This document shows, one piece after another, positions 23,890-32,831 of a stretch of 64,000 nt of DNA; within the stretch, counting starts at the first letter, position 1; the number at the start of each line of letters is the position of its first letter. This DNA is from Clostridium polyendosporum (lineage in GTDB: Bacteria; Bacillota; Clostridia; Clostridiales; Clostridiaceae). The notes below the pieces were generated by a model. That model was not told the origin of the DNA. It was given only the letters and a program-made list of their open reading frames with translations, and searched no databases. The translations under genes and the position numbers were made by a program. The DNA is taken from contig NZ_BOPZ01000010.1 of assembly GCF_018332455.1 (NCBI RefSeq), positions 1 to 64,000 of the forward strand. The letters are read 5' to 3'.

Positions 23890-25629
23890 TTAGTAAATAT
23901 ATGGGATGTTAAATTCTATACAAGTTCCTATGCCGCTCTTGCTGTATATATTTAACTTATATTCACTTCCAAAGTACAGCCTAAGCCTTTCGCTGACATT
24001 AGTGAGGCTAATACCGTTGGAACCTTCATGGTTAACTTTGTGTTTGGATATTCCTATTCCATCATCTATTACTCGTATATTTATAAAATCTTTTTGAGGT
24101 AATATATCTACCCTAATGGTTCCGGAAAAACTTTTAGGTACAATTCCATGATAAAGAGAGTTTTCAATAAGAGGTTGAAGTATGAGTTTAGGTATAAGGC
24201 ATGTCTCCAATTCTTTCGGTATAGTATATATTAATTTTACTATGTCTCCATATCGATACTTCTGTATATTTAAATAATTCTCTACACATTTAAGTTCTTC
24301 TTTTATAGTTATAAGCTTTTTATTTGTAGATATACTTTGTCTTAGTAACATGTTAAATGATTGAATCATTTCTCGTATTTCCACTTGATTATTTTTCATG
24401 GCTAAATAATTTATAGTATTTAATGTATTGTGTATAAAATGCGGGTTTATTTGTGATTGTAATAAATCTAATTGAGTTTTCATAGATTCCACTTCTAATT
24501 TTTTATTCTCTTCTTCTTCTCTATATATTTGTTCTATTAAGTTTTTTATACTAGTAACCATCCTATTAAAGCTATTAACCAGGTATTTAAGCTCATCTTC
24601 AGTTTTAGATTCTAATTTATGTGGCCAGTGGCCTCTTTCAAACATATTCATTGCTTTTGTTATATCATATATAGGATCTGTTATTTTTCTTGAAGTTCTA
24701 TGACTTATGAAAATTACTATTATGATACTAAAAATACCGATGAAATAAACTAAGTTTCTAATGATATTTAAGTTCTTTGTTAGGGACTCTAAAGAGATTA
24801 ATCCTATTATTCTCCAATCGGGATAACTTTCTATGACACTATTAAATTCAATGTAGGTTTTATTGTTTATTTTTATCTTATCATTGTTAACCTTTTCAAG
24901 AAGTGCATTGTTATAGGGGATAGCGCCTACTTTATATATAAGATTCCCGTTTCTATCAACTATAAAAGTACTATCAAAAACACCTTCACAATAGGTATCT
25001 ATATTTTTAAATAAATTTTTCTTCTTAATGTTCAACATAAGATAACCTATAGGAGTATAATTTTTCTTGTCCAAATATCTAGAGAAATAAGTTATAGTTG
25101 TTTTTTTCTCGTAATCGGGATTCGTATAATTTAATGGAAAAGTATTAGGTAGTGAAAACTTATTTGAATAACCACTTTCTATAAAATTATCCAATTCCTT
25201 ATTTTCATATATCAATTTATTGTAGGGATACCTTGAATAAAGAGGATCCACTATTTTTTTGTCAATTGTTAAAGGAATAATCGAAATTATGTAATTGCTC
25301 CATCTACAGTATTGAGATAGCGCATTTGAAAATTCAATATCATTTATTGCTTTATCGTATTTATTGCTATTGATTTTGGTCATAAATTCATAAACATTCT
25401 TGTCATTTTGAATCATATAAGAGTCATGCCGTATAGAATCTAAGTTTTCGTTAAGCATTTTTGATACTACAATTATCTTTTCTTTTGTAACATTATTATA
25501 TTGTTTAACTATTTCTTGTGAAAATATAAAACTTATAGATGAGGTAATCACTAACACTAACGCAAGTATTATTATGGAAAAGTATATTGTTATTCTATTT
25601 CTTATCTTAGTAATTCTTATTGTCTTCAC
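23890..25629 (-). CDS. LytS/YesM-type sensor histidine kinase
   Basis: 579 aa. TM1 at ~14-34, an extracellular sensing domain (~35-285), TM2 at ~287-307, HAMP (RKITDPIYDITKAMNMF), a coiled segment, the His_kinase box LQSQINPHFIHNTLN with the phospho-His, and a HATPase with IENSLYHG, VIDDGIGISK and SNGISLTNV. It is the partner of the adjacent YesN. The membrane-anchored binding protein encoded in the same unit probably feeds it the sugar signal. GTG start with GGGGTGAT 4 nt upstream. It is divergent from the araG-like gene, with 340 bp in between. Confidence 0.9.
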   Translation of the reverse strand: MKTIRITKIRNRITIYFSIIILALVLVITSSISFIFSQEIVKQYNNVTKEKIIVVSKMLNENLDSIRHDSYMIQNDKNVYEFMTKINSNKYDKAINDIEFSNALSQYCRWSNYIISIIPLTIDKKIVDPLYSRYPYNKLIYENKELDNFIESGYSNKFSLPNTFPLNYTNPDYEKKTTITYFSRYLDKKNYTPIGYLMLNIKKKNLFKNIDTYCEGVFDSTFIVDRNGNLIYKVGAIPYNNALLEKVNNDKIKINNKTYIEFNSVIESYPDWRIIGLISLESLTKNLNIIRNLVYFIGIFSIIIVIFISHRTSRKITDPIYDITKAMNMFERGHWPHKLESKTEDELKYLVNSFNRMVTSIKNLIEQIYREEEENKKLEVESMKTQLDLLQSQINPHFIHNTLNTINYLAMKNNQVEIREMIQSFNMLLRQSISTNKKLITIKEELKCVENYLNIQKYRYGDIVKLIYTIPKELETCLIPKLILQPLIENSLYHGIVPKSFSGTIRVDILPQKDFINIRVIDDGIGISKHKVNHEGSNGISLTNVSERLRLYFGSEYKLNIYSKSGIGTCIEFNIPYIY

Positions 25630-25692
25630 TATATCACCCCAATAAATTATAACATTAAAAATATTACCATAAAAGTTTTAGTTTGGTTTTAT

Positions 25693-25729
25693 AAATTAGG
25701 TTAATATTTTATAAAAAAGGTTAATATTT
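25693..25729 (+). promoter_or_regulatory. Direct repeats, candidate YesN binding site
   Basis: AGGTTAATATTT occurs at 25698-25709 and again at 25718-25729. The flanking AAA also matches, so the repeat unit is 17 bp with 15 identities and a 20-bp period (about two helical turns). It sits ~30 bp upstream of the TATAAT at 25758, where an activator of the AraC family would bind. Confidence 0.55.
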
Positions 25730-25757
25730 GGTATTATTCTCAGATAAACGATTACAT

Positions 25758-25763
25758 TATAAT
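25758..25763 (+). promoter_or_regulatory. -10 box of the ABC transporter promoter
   Basis: A TATAAT hexamer 195-200 bp before the araG-like gene with no good -35 hexamer at 16-18 bp, as expected for an activator-dependent promoter. Confidence 0.45.
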
Positions 25764-25969
25764 TTAATTAAAGATCAGGGAAAACTTACAGGAAAGTACT
25801 GGATGAAGCAATTTAGAAAGAAGTCCTTTCGGATATTTTATTCCTAAAATATAAATATGAATGGGAGGTGGATTAGTACTGATTTGATTTATAAATATTA
25901 AGGTTAACGGTGAACTAATTTAATTATTAATGTAATCTTACAGAACTTACTTTAATAGAGGTGAAAGAT

Positions 25970-27475
25970 ATGAACAATGTATTAGAGTTTAGAAATATAA
26001 CGAAGTACTTCCCAGGAGTAAAAGCTTTAGACAACGTTAGTTTTAAGGTGGAAAGTGGAGAAGTGCTAGCCTTTTTAGGAGAAAATGGAGCAGGAAAGTC
26101 TACACTGTTAAAGACACTAAATGGTGATTACCAGCCAACTAGTGGTGAATACTTGCTTAATGGAGAAGTAAAGCATTTTAATAATCCTAAAGAAGCCATA
26201 GATGCTGGTATAAGTGTAATTTATCAAGAAAGACAAGTTCTAATGGAACTTAGTGTTGCAGAAAATATTTTTTTAGGAAGATTGCCAGTAGGGAAAAACG
26301 GATTAATAGATACTCAAGAACTATATTCTATGGCACAGAAAATAATTGATGAGTTTGGGTTGCCAATGGATCCTAGAAGTAAAGTAAAGGACATTAGCAT
26401 TGCTCATCAGCAAATGGTAGAAATAATGAAAGCATATAGTAGAGAAGAGTTAAAAGTAATAGCCTTTGATGAACCTACTGCAAGTTTATGCGATAGTGAA
26501 ATAGAGATTCTCTTTAAAACTATAGAAAAGCTTAAGAAAGAAAACAAAATTATTATATATGTATCCCATAGAATGAAAGAGCTAGATGAATTAGCAGATA
26601 AAATAGCTATTTTTAAAGATGGAAGATATGTGACTACTGTTAAGAAGGGTGAGGTATCACAAAAGGAACTTATTAAGATGATGGTTGGCAGGGATTTAGG
26701 TGACATATTTAATAATTTAGATAGGAATAAGAAAATTGGTGATACTTTACTTGAGGTTAAAAACCTATCTTCAGATTCCGTAAAAGATATTTCCTTTAAA
26801 CTTAGAAAAGGAGAAGTTCTAGGATTTTCTGGTCTAGTTGGAGCAGGAAGAACAGAAATTATGAGAGCTATAATAGGAGCTGATGCTGTAAAGTCTGGTG
26901 AAGTTATACTAGAAGGAAAAGACGTTATAAGTAAGTCGCCAAAGGAAGCCATGAAAAATGGAATAGTTTTGGTTCCAGAAGATAGAAAAACTCAGGGGAT
27001 ATTACCTAACATGAGTGTAGGTGAAAATATCAGTATTTCAATATTAGATAATCTTATTAATAAATTAGGTTTTATAAATAAAAAACAAGAAGATACTATT
27101 GCAGAAGAGGCAATTAAAAAATTCAAAGTTAAAACATCTAGTCCAGAAAAAAAGATAATCGAGTTAAGTGGGGGTAACCAGCAAAAGGCGATTGTGGCCA
27201 GGTGGCTTGCTACTAATCCGAAGGTTCTTATTTTGGACGAGCCTACTAAAGGTATAGATATTGGAGCTAAATCTGAATTTTATAATCTAATAAATGATGT
27301 TGCTAAGGAGGGGATGGGTGTCATACTAATATCATCTGAACTGCCAGAAGTAATTGGATTGAGTGATAGAATCATTGTCATGAAATCAGGAAATATAACT
27401 GGTGAATTTGCTAGAAAGGATGCGACAGAGGATAAACTACTTGAATATGCAATGTTAGAGGAAGGTGGAAATTAA
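25970..27475 (+). CDS. Sugar ABC transporter ATPase (AraG/MglA/XylG type)
   Basis: 501 aa with two fused ABC domains, typical of CUT2 family sugar importers. Domain 1 has an intact Walker A (GENGAGKST). Domain 2 has the degenerate GLVGAGRTE usual for this family, followed by the ABC signature LSGGNQQK, Walker B VLILDEPTKGID and a switch His region. It energises import with the permease that follows (ATG 1 bp after its stop). The start is the ATG at 25970 rather than the GTG at 25961; AGAGGTG lies 7 nt upstream. Induction by the divergent LytS-YesN system is likely. Confidence 0.9.
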   Translation: MNNVLEFRNITKYFPGVKALDNVSFKVESGEVLAFLGENGAGKSTLLKTLNGDYQPTSGEYLLNGEVKHFNNPKEAIDAGISVIYQERQVLMELSVAENIFLGRLPVGKNGLIDTQELYSMAQKIIDEFGLPMDPRSKVKDISIAHQQMVEIMKAYSREELKVIAFDEPTASLCDSEIEILFKTIEKLKKENKIIIYVSHRMKELDELADKIAIFKDGRYVTTVKKGEVSQKELIKMMVGRDLGDIFNNLDRNKKIGDTLLEVKNLSSDSVKDISFKLRKGEVLGFSGLVGAGRTEIMRAIIGADAVKSGEVILEGKDVISKSPKEAMKNGIVLVPEDRKTQGILPNMSVGENISISILDNLINKLGFINKKQEDTIAEEAIKKFKVKTSSPEKKIIELSGGNQQKAIVARWLATNPKVLILDEPTKGIDIGAKSEFYNLINDVAKEGMGVILISSELPEVIGLSDRIIVMKSGNITGEFARKDATEDKLLEYAMLEEGGN

Positions 27476-27476
27476 T

Positions 27477-28502
27477 ATGAGTAATAATAAAAAGTTTATG
27501 TCTAAAATCCCAAATGATAAGATAGGTCTTATTATTGCACTAATTGTAATCGTTATGATTTTCTCATTTTTTAATAAAAATTACTTTAGCAATACAAATA
27601 TGATGAACATACTAATAGCAGCATCTCTTACTGGATTAGTAGCTATTGGGGAAACATATTTGATTATTGCTGGTATGATTGATCTGTCAGCAGGTTCCGT
27701 AGCTGCTTTTGCCAGTGTTTTAGCTGCCGTTTTGTTATCAAAAGGGGTTAACCTTGGAGTAACTTTAATAGTTGTAATTGCATCAGGAGTTTTCTTAGGT
27801 TATGTAAATGCATTAGGTGTAAATAAGATAAAACTAGAACCTTTTATATCCACATTGGCAACGATGTCTATACTAAGAGGTGTTGCTTATATAATTTGTG
27901 ATGGTAAACCTGTTTATATAGCGAATCAAACTGTTATTAACTTTGGTAAAAACAGATTTTTAGGTATTCCAATGCCTGTAATTATATTAATATTAGCATT
28001 TGTAGTATTTGGAGTTTTATTAGCTAAGACAAGGTTTGGAAGAAGTGTATATGTTATAGGTGGAAACAAGGAAGCTGCAAGACTTGCTGGTTTAAATCCT
28101 CAAAGAATAACAACTATTCTATTTATGATTACTGGAGCACTATCAACATTAGGTGGATTTATACTAGCAGCACGTATGAGTTCTGGACAACCAGCTGCTG
28201 CAAATGGTCTTGAATTCGATGCAATCACAGCAGCAGTTTTAGGTGGAACTGCATTTAGTGGTGGTGTTGGTACTATATTTGGTACTGTATTAGGTGTCTT
28301 AATATTACAAGGTTTTAATACAGGATTAATTATGCTTAATGTTCCAGTATTCTGGCAGTATATAGCAAGAGGATTACTATTAGTTATTGCATTAGCATTT
28401 GACTACTTAAGAAAGAAAAATAGAGAAAAGAAATTATTAGCACAGAGTATGTCTAATACTACTACTAGCCCAAATAGTATAGCAGTGCAGCAGATTTCTT
28501 AA
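27477..28502 (+). CDS. Sugar ABC transporter permease (AraH/XylH/RbsC type)
   Basis: 341 aa, an integral membrane protein with about ten helices and the BPD_transp_2 signature (AGMIDLSAGSVAAFASV, LGVNKIKLEPFISTLATM, GGNKEAARLAGLN). It forms the transmembrane channel of the CUT2 importer. The start ATG is 1 bp after the ATPase stop, with GAAGGTGG inside the end of that gene, so translation is coupled. The binding protein follows after a 272-bp gap filled by a dispersed repeat. Confidence 0.92.
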   Translation: MSNNKKFMSKIPNDKIGLIIALIVIVMIFSFFNKNYFSNTNMMNILIAASLTGLVAIGETYLIIAGMIDLSAGSVAAFASVLAAVLLSKGVNLGVTLIVVIASGVFLGYVNALGVNKIKLEPFISTLATMSILRGVAYIICDGKPVYIANQTVINFGKNRFLGIPMPVIILILAFVVFGVLLAKTRFGRSVYVIGGNKEAARLAGLNPQRITTILFMITGALSTLGGFILAARMSSGQPAAANGLEFDAITAAVLGGTAFSGGVGTIFGTVLGVLILQGFNTGLIMLNVPVFWQYIARGLLLVIALAFDYLRKKNREKKLLAQSMSNTTTSPNSIAVQQIS

Positions 28503-28556
28503 AATAGCTAAATGATAGAACATAAATTTAGATAAATTATTCTATAGCTAGATTTG

Positions 28557-28727
28557 ATAAAGATAAACAACTTCAATCTTTAAACAATTCATGTTTAATA
28601 AAATTTAATAGGCATCGAGCCTATTAAATTTGAGCCAGATTTCACTTTGTGAAATGGCAGCAAATAACCTCGACATGCAATGCTTTTTCATGAATTATAA
28701 GTTCAGTTATGAAGTTGTGTATCTATA
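28557..28727 (+). repeat. Dispersed mosaic repeat, copy A (full length)
   Basis: Imperfect ~35-bp terminal inverted repeats (ends resemble GATAAACAACTTCAAT and its complement in AGTTATGAAGTTGTGTATCT). Internal hairpins: a perfect 13-bp stem AAATTTAATAGGC with 5-nt loop (28601-28631) and ATTTCAC-TTT-GTGAAAT (28639-28655). Bases 28557-28703 recur exactly, inverted, at 31315-31461. It lies between the permease and binding-protein genes and could affect transcript ends there. Confidence 0.9.
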
Positions 28728-28774
28728 ATTAAATTAACAATTCTTATTTATAAAGAACAGGGGAGGATTTAATT

Positions 28775-29794
28775 ATGAGAAAAAAGACTTTAGGTTTATT
28801 AATAGGTACTTTACTGGTAAGTTCTATGTTTGTGGGATGTGGAGCAAATCCATCTTCACAGGAAACTTCATCAGGAGGAGATAATAAAAAGGTAGTAATT
28901 GCAGGTATATATAAGGCTGGAGACCAAGTATGGTTTATAAACGAAGGCAAGGCAGCAGAAAAAATGGCTAAATCAATGGGAGCAAGTGAATATCAACTCA
29001 TTGATGCTAAGATGAATCCAGACACGTATCTTCAGGCAATTGATAACGTTATAGCTCAAAAGGTTGATGGAGTAATAACTTGTATACCAGATCAAAAGTT
29101 ATCACAGGTTACTGTAGATAAGTTGAAAGATGCTAATATACCAGTTATTGCTGCTGATGATGCTCTACAAGATGAAAGTGGTAATAAAATAGCGCCATGG
29201 GTTGGCATAAATGCATATAAAATTGGTCAAACAAACGGTGAATGGCTAGCTAATTATATTAAAGAAAATAAATTAGAAAATGATAATCAGGCAGGAGTTC
29301 TTGTATTAACTATGGATACTGTATCTAGCTGTGTGCCAAGAACTAATGGTGAACTGGACAAGTTTAAAGAAGTACTTCCTAATTACCCAGATTCAAAGAT
29401 TTTCAAAGCTGATTATGATGGACAAACGGATAAAGGTTTTAGTTCCGCAGCTGCAATTTTTACAGCACATCCAGAGATTAAAAAATGGATGGTTATGAGT
29501 GCTAATGAAGAAGGAGCAGTTGGTGCTACAAGAGCATTAGAACAAGCTGGTTTAGACAATGAATCTTGTGTAATAGGTATCGGTGCTTACTTAGCAAAAG
29601 ATGAATTTAAGAAAAGCTCTTCAGCTATGAAGGCAGCAACATACTTCTCATCTAATGATGTAGGAGGTAACTCAGCTAAGTTAATGATGGAAAAAATCTT
29701 AAATGGTAAAGAGATCCCAATGGAAACAGCTGTTGATGCAACAGTAGTAACAAAAGACAACTATAAAGAAGTAATGGGCGATGATGCCAATTAA
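28775..29794 (+). CDS. AraF-like sugar ABC transporter substrate-binding lipoprotein
   Basis: 339 aa. Lipoprotein signal peptide with lipobox MFVGCGA (Cys ~22), then a two-lobe periplasmic-binding fold. It matches E. coli AraF in several blocks (KKWMVMSANEEGAVGATRAL against AraF KHWLIVGMND..VLGGVRA; VVTKDNYKEVM against VLITRDNFKEEL). L-arabinose or a similar aldose is the probable ligand. Ribosome binding site GGGGAGG, 8 nt before the ATG. It is closely related to the membrane-anchored sensor at 21142-22146. A terminator follows, so it ends the transporter unit. Confidence 0.88.
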   Translation: MRKKTLGLLIGTLLVSSMFVGCGANPSSQETSSGGDNKKVVIAGIYKAGDQVWFINEGKAAEKMAKSMGASEYQLIDAKMNPDTYLQAIDNVIAQKVDGVITCIPDQKLSQVTVDKLKDANIPVIAADDALQDESGNKIAPWVGINAYKIGQTNGEWLANYIKENKLENDNQAGVLVLTMDTVSSCVPRTNGELDKFKEVLPNYPDSKIFKADYDGQTDKGFSSAAAIFTAHPEIKKWMVMSANEEGAVGATRALEQAGLDNESCVIGIGAYLAKDEFKKSSSAMKAATYFSSNDVGGNSAKLMMEKILNGKEIPMETAVDATVVTKDNYKEVMGDDAN

Positions 29795-29875
29795 GTTTAT
29801 GTTTATTTAAAAAGTTAACTTAATTTAATATATCTTTTTATTTAGCAGATCCTTTCATTAAATATATAAAACCCT

Positions 29876-29916
29876 AAGAGTAGCAAAATTCACCCCACAC
29901 CCTTTGCTACTCTTTT
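29876..29916 (+). terminator. Terminator of the sugar ABC operon
   Basis: Stem AAGAGTAGCAAA / TTTGCTACTCTT followed by TTAATTTT. Confidence 0.85.
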
Positions 29917-29975
29917 AATTTTAAAAAAGAAAAAAATCTTAAAAATAAATTTATTAGTTGATTGTAGGTGGTATC

Positions 29976-31025
29976 ATGAGAATAGAAAATAAGGTAATTG
30001 GAAAGATACAAAACAAGGATATTATAAGTTATGAACTTGTAAATGATCATGGTTTTCAGGTTAATATACTAAACTATGGTGGAATTATTACAGATATTTT
30101 AGCACCAGATAAAAATGGTGTTTTAGAAAATGTAGTTTTAAAGTATAAGAATTTATGTACTTATGAGACAAATCCTTCCTACTTTGGCGCTACGATTGGA
30201 AGAACGTCAGGAAGAATATGTGAAGGAAAAATAGAGTTAAACGGAGATACTATAGTTTTTAACAAGAATTATGATGTACACCAAGGACACGGAGGTAATA
30301 TAGGTTTCAGTAAAAAGTTTTGGAAAGGTAAAACCTTTGTAGAAGGTGATAAAGCAATCCTTAATCTCAGTTATATAAGTGTTGATGGTGAAGAAAATTA
30401 TCCTGGAAATTTAAAAGTAGAAATACAATATATGGTTACAAATAATAATGAATTAATTATAAGGTATAAAGGTGTTAGTGATAAAACCACATTAGTTAAT
30501 CTAACAAATCATTCTTATTTTAATTTAAGTGGTAACGCAAAAGAAAATATCTTAAATCATTCACTATATATAGATAGTGATTATTTATTAGAATTAGATT
30601 CAACACAGGTACCAACGGGGAAATTATTAAATGTAGAAAAAACTCCCTTTGACTTTACAACAATAAAAAAAATAGGACAGGATATAGATAAGGAGTGTGA
30701 ACAGATAAAGATAGGATGTGGCTATGATCACACTTGGTTTTTAAATAAAAATGATAACTGCAAAGTACACATATACCATGAAGCTTCAGGAAGAGCTTTA
30801 GATATATATACTGATCAAGTTTCTGTAGTAGTGTATTCTATGAATTTTCCTGATGAAGAACTACTATTTACAGGAAGAAAAGCTGAAAAGAGAGATGCTA
30901 TTTGTTTCGAAACCCAAAGTCCTCCTATTGGAAGAAATAACAGCTTTATTGAATATTCAATTTTAAGAGATAATGAGGAATATGCTAAAGAAACAACTTA
31001 TAAATTCTATGTTAAAAAGGATTAA
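29976..31025 (+). CDS. galM: Aldose 1-epimerase (galactose mutarotase)
   Basis: 349 aa. Interconverts alpha and beta anomers of aldoses such as galactose, glucose and arabinose in the cytosol. Conserved signature residues are visible: ATIGRTSGRI, HQGHGG, LTNHSYFNLSG with the catalytic His, GYDHTWFL, and the catalytic Glu in FETQSPPIG. Start at the ATG 29976 with TAGGTGGT upstream; the in-frame TTG at 29958 has no ribosome binding site. Separated from the transporter by a terminator, so it has its own promoter, but the neighbourhood fits the uptake of an aldose. Confidence 0.93.
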   Translation: MRIENKVIGKIQNKDIISYELVNDHGFQVNILNYGGIITDILAPDKNGVLENVVLKYKNLCTYETNPSYFGATIGRTSGRICEGKIELNGDTIVFNKNYDVHQGHGGNIGFSKKFWKGKTFVEGDKAILNLSYISVDGEENYPGNLKVEIQYMVTNNNELIIRYKGVSDKTTLVNLTNHSYFNLSGNAKENILNHSLYIDSDYLLELDSTQVPTGKLLNVEKTPFDFTTIKKIGQDIDKECEQIKIGCGYDHTWFLNKNDNCKVHIYHEASGRALDIYTDQVSVVVYSMNFPDEELLFTGRKAEKRDAICFETQSPPIGRNNSFIEYSILRDNEEYAKETTYKFYVKKD

Positions 31026-31045
31026 AAGAGTGAAAATGTAGTGAT

Positions 31046-31077
31046 TAAGGGCTATCTAAATTTAGGTAGTCTTTTTA
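31046..31077 (+). terminator. Terminator of galM
   Basis: A palindrome GGCTATCTAAATTTAGGTAGTC with two wobble pairs, followed by TTTTTAT. Confidence 0.65.
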
Positions 31078-31120
31078 TATTTCAGTTTATTGGAGTTTGA
31101 GGAAAGGAGGAATTGTTCTT

Positions 31121-31201
31121 GTGAAATATAGGTTGAAAAGGGGCAGGAAAGTTTGTAAATCTGCATGTTTTCTATATGTTTTTATGTTTTTTTCTTGTTA
31201 A
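31121..31201 (+). CDS. Possible 26-residue basic peptide
   Basis: A GTG start has a textbook ribosome binding site (GGAAAGGAGG, 10 nt upstream). The short frame encodes a basic N-terminus (KYRLKRGRKVCKSAC) and a hydrophobic tail (FLYVFMFFSC). It resembles a tiny membrane peptide but may be chance. It lies between galM and the inverted repeat. Confidence 0.25.
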   Translation: MKYRLKRGRKVCKSACFLYVFMFFSC

Positions 31202-31276
31202 AAAGATTTCTTTTTTTTATTTTTTCTTCTCTCTTTAATATAAAAGAAAATTGAGAATATACATATTAATAATGCA

Positions 31277-31310
31277 AAGTCCATCCATTTTAATTCTAAC
31301 GGATGGACTT
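31277..31310. terminator. Terminator-like hairpin
   Basis: Perfect 10-bp stem AAGTCCATCC / GGATGGACTT, next to repeat copy B, between convergent genes. Confidence 0.5.
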
Positions 31311-31314
31311 GATT

Positions 31315-31461
31315 AACTTATAATTCATGAAAAAGCATTGCATGTCGAGGTTATTTGCTGCCATTTCACAAAGTGAAATCTGGCTCAAATTTAATAGGCT
31401 CGATGCCTATTAAATTTTATTAAACATGAATTGTTTAAAGATTGAAGTTGTTTATCTTTAT
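31315..31461 (-). repeat. Dispersed mosaic repeat, copy B (inverted, 147 bp)
   Basis: Exact reverse complement of 28557-28703. The outer ~24 bp of one terminal inverted repeat are missing. Its edge overlaps the stop codon of the minus-strand gene at 31458. The identity over 147 bp implies very recent spread or gene conversion. Confidence 0.9.
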
Positions 31462-32588
31462 TCAGTTGTTTTGCATTTGAAGTTTGCATATCCCACCAAT
31501 TCCATAAACCCTTTACCCCTAGTTAATTTTATTGAGTTATTTGGCAGCGCTTCTCTAACTGATACAGAACAGGCACCTTCCCATATAGCCTGAAGAGGAA
31601 ATACGACAGGCATTTCTTGTTCAGGAAAATTTGGTGATATTTTTACATTCATTGAGAATTCAGGTATTAAGATGGACCAATTTTGTGGATAAACGACCCC
31701 CGTATCGGGACTTTTCCAGAAGCTTCTAGGCTTAATGCAGACATTGGTTGTAAATTTTAGACTTCCGTCTTTTTCAATAAGATTGGCCAGTGGTGAAAAT
31801 GTTTTGCCTGTTTTAATTGAACGGAACTCGTTGATAACAAGTTCACGACCATCGTCTAATTGAAGCCCAAACCAATTCCAACCGGTTTTTATAATCAGTC
31901 CTTTTGAAAACCCCCATTGATGATCAAACCAACCACTTCCGGACACATTTTCCTCTAGATTGTTTTTGACGATTGATCCATGTACCTCATTATTTGTAAA
32001 TGAGTAGTAGTACAATTCATCAGGTTTACCATCTCCACCAATTAAGGCGGCAGGTTTGGTAGGTGTGAATATCAAGTTAATATCAAGTCCCTGTTCCTTT
32101 ATATGGACATTAAATTGGCCACTTTTTTCATCTATAAATTCAAGTGAATTTTCTCTGTATATTAAGCGAGTAGGGTCTTTTTCTATTAATGTAGGTTCCA
32201 TTAATTGGTCAGGGGAAATGTTTAGTTTTATATAATCCTGATATATTCTCCAAAGTTTCTTGTTTAAAGTACAATGAAGCAGGTAATAAGGAATGAACAT
32301 TGAATTTAAATTACAAACTAGATTTTTATTTAAGAATGAAAAGTTTTTTCGGGAGTTGTCTTTTAAATTAATAAGTGAAAATATTAAGTAGCGTCCCTTT
32401 AAAAATGGGATATAACCTACGTTAAAGAAGGAAATTACTACTGCATATTTGCTTCCTGCATTACCATCTAAAAAAGCAAAACAGTACCACCATTCTAGGT
32501 TTGAACAGAGGTGAGATCCTGTGTCTTTAGGAAGAAAGACTTTTTTTAGTATGTTACTTTTTTCATTGAACACGATATTTTTCTCCAC
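31458..32588 (-). CDS. CrtC/AttH-like lipocalin-fold protein, possible hydratase
   Basis: 376 aa. Motifs LEWWYCF near the N-terminus, GSGWFDHQWG mid-protein, and WNWFGLQLDDGRELV and GFMELVGY toward the C-terminus are typical of the hydroxyneurosporene dehydratase (CrtC)/AttH lipocalin-like family. In carotenoid pathways these hydrate isoprenoids; most Firmicute members are of unknown role. No carotenoid genes are nearby. No signal peptide is visible. The GTG start at 32588 has a weak ribosome binding site; a second GTG five codons in has a better one (GTGGAGA). Its stop codon lies at the edge of a dispersed repeat. Confidence 0.65.
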   Translation of the reverse strand: MEKNIVFNEKSNILKKVFLPKDTGSHLCSNLEWWYCFAFLDGNAGSKYAVVISFFNVGYIPFLKGRYLIFSLINLKDNSRKNFSFLNKNLVCNLNSMFIPYYLLHCTLNKKLWRIYQDYIKLNISPDQLMEPTLIEKDPTRLIYRENSLEFIDEKSGQFNVHIKEQGLDINLIFTPTKPAALIGGDGKPDELYYYSFTNNEVHGSIVKNNLEENVSGSGWFDHQWGFSKGLIIKTGWNWFGLQLDDGRELVINEFRSIKTGKTFSPLANLIEKDGSLKFTTNVCIKPRSFWKSPDTGVVYPQNWSILIPEFSMNVKISPNFPEQEMPVVFPLQAIWEGACSVSVREALPNNSIKLTRGKGFMELVGYANFKCKTTE

Positions 32589-32831
32589 TTACTCACTATC
32601 TTATATATTTATGAAATAAGTTGGATTAAGGTTACTTAAATTTTCAATTTAGGATTTTGTTTATATACTATTAGGTTGACGTTGAGCACTATATGATTTA
32701 ACTATGTTAATTTGATTACATATTTGGAATAAAATCCTACATGAATTACATTGTTCATGATATAATAATTTTGTATTATATTGTTAAATATTAGCATAAA
32801 AAATGTAAGTTGCTACAAAAGGATGGAATTT

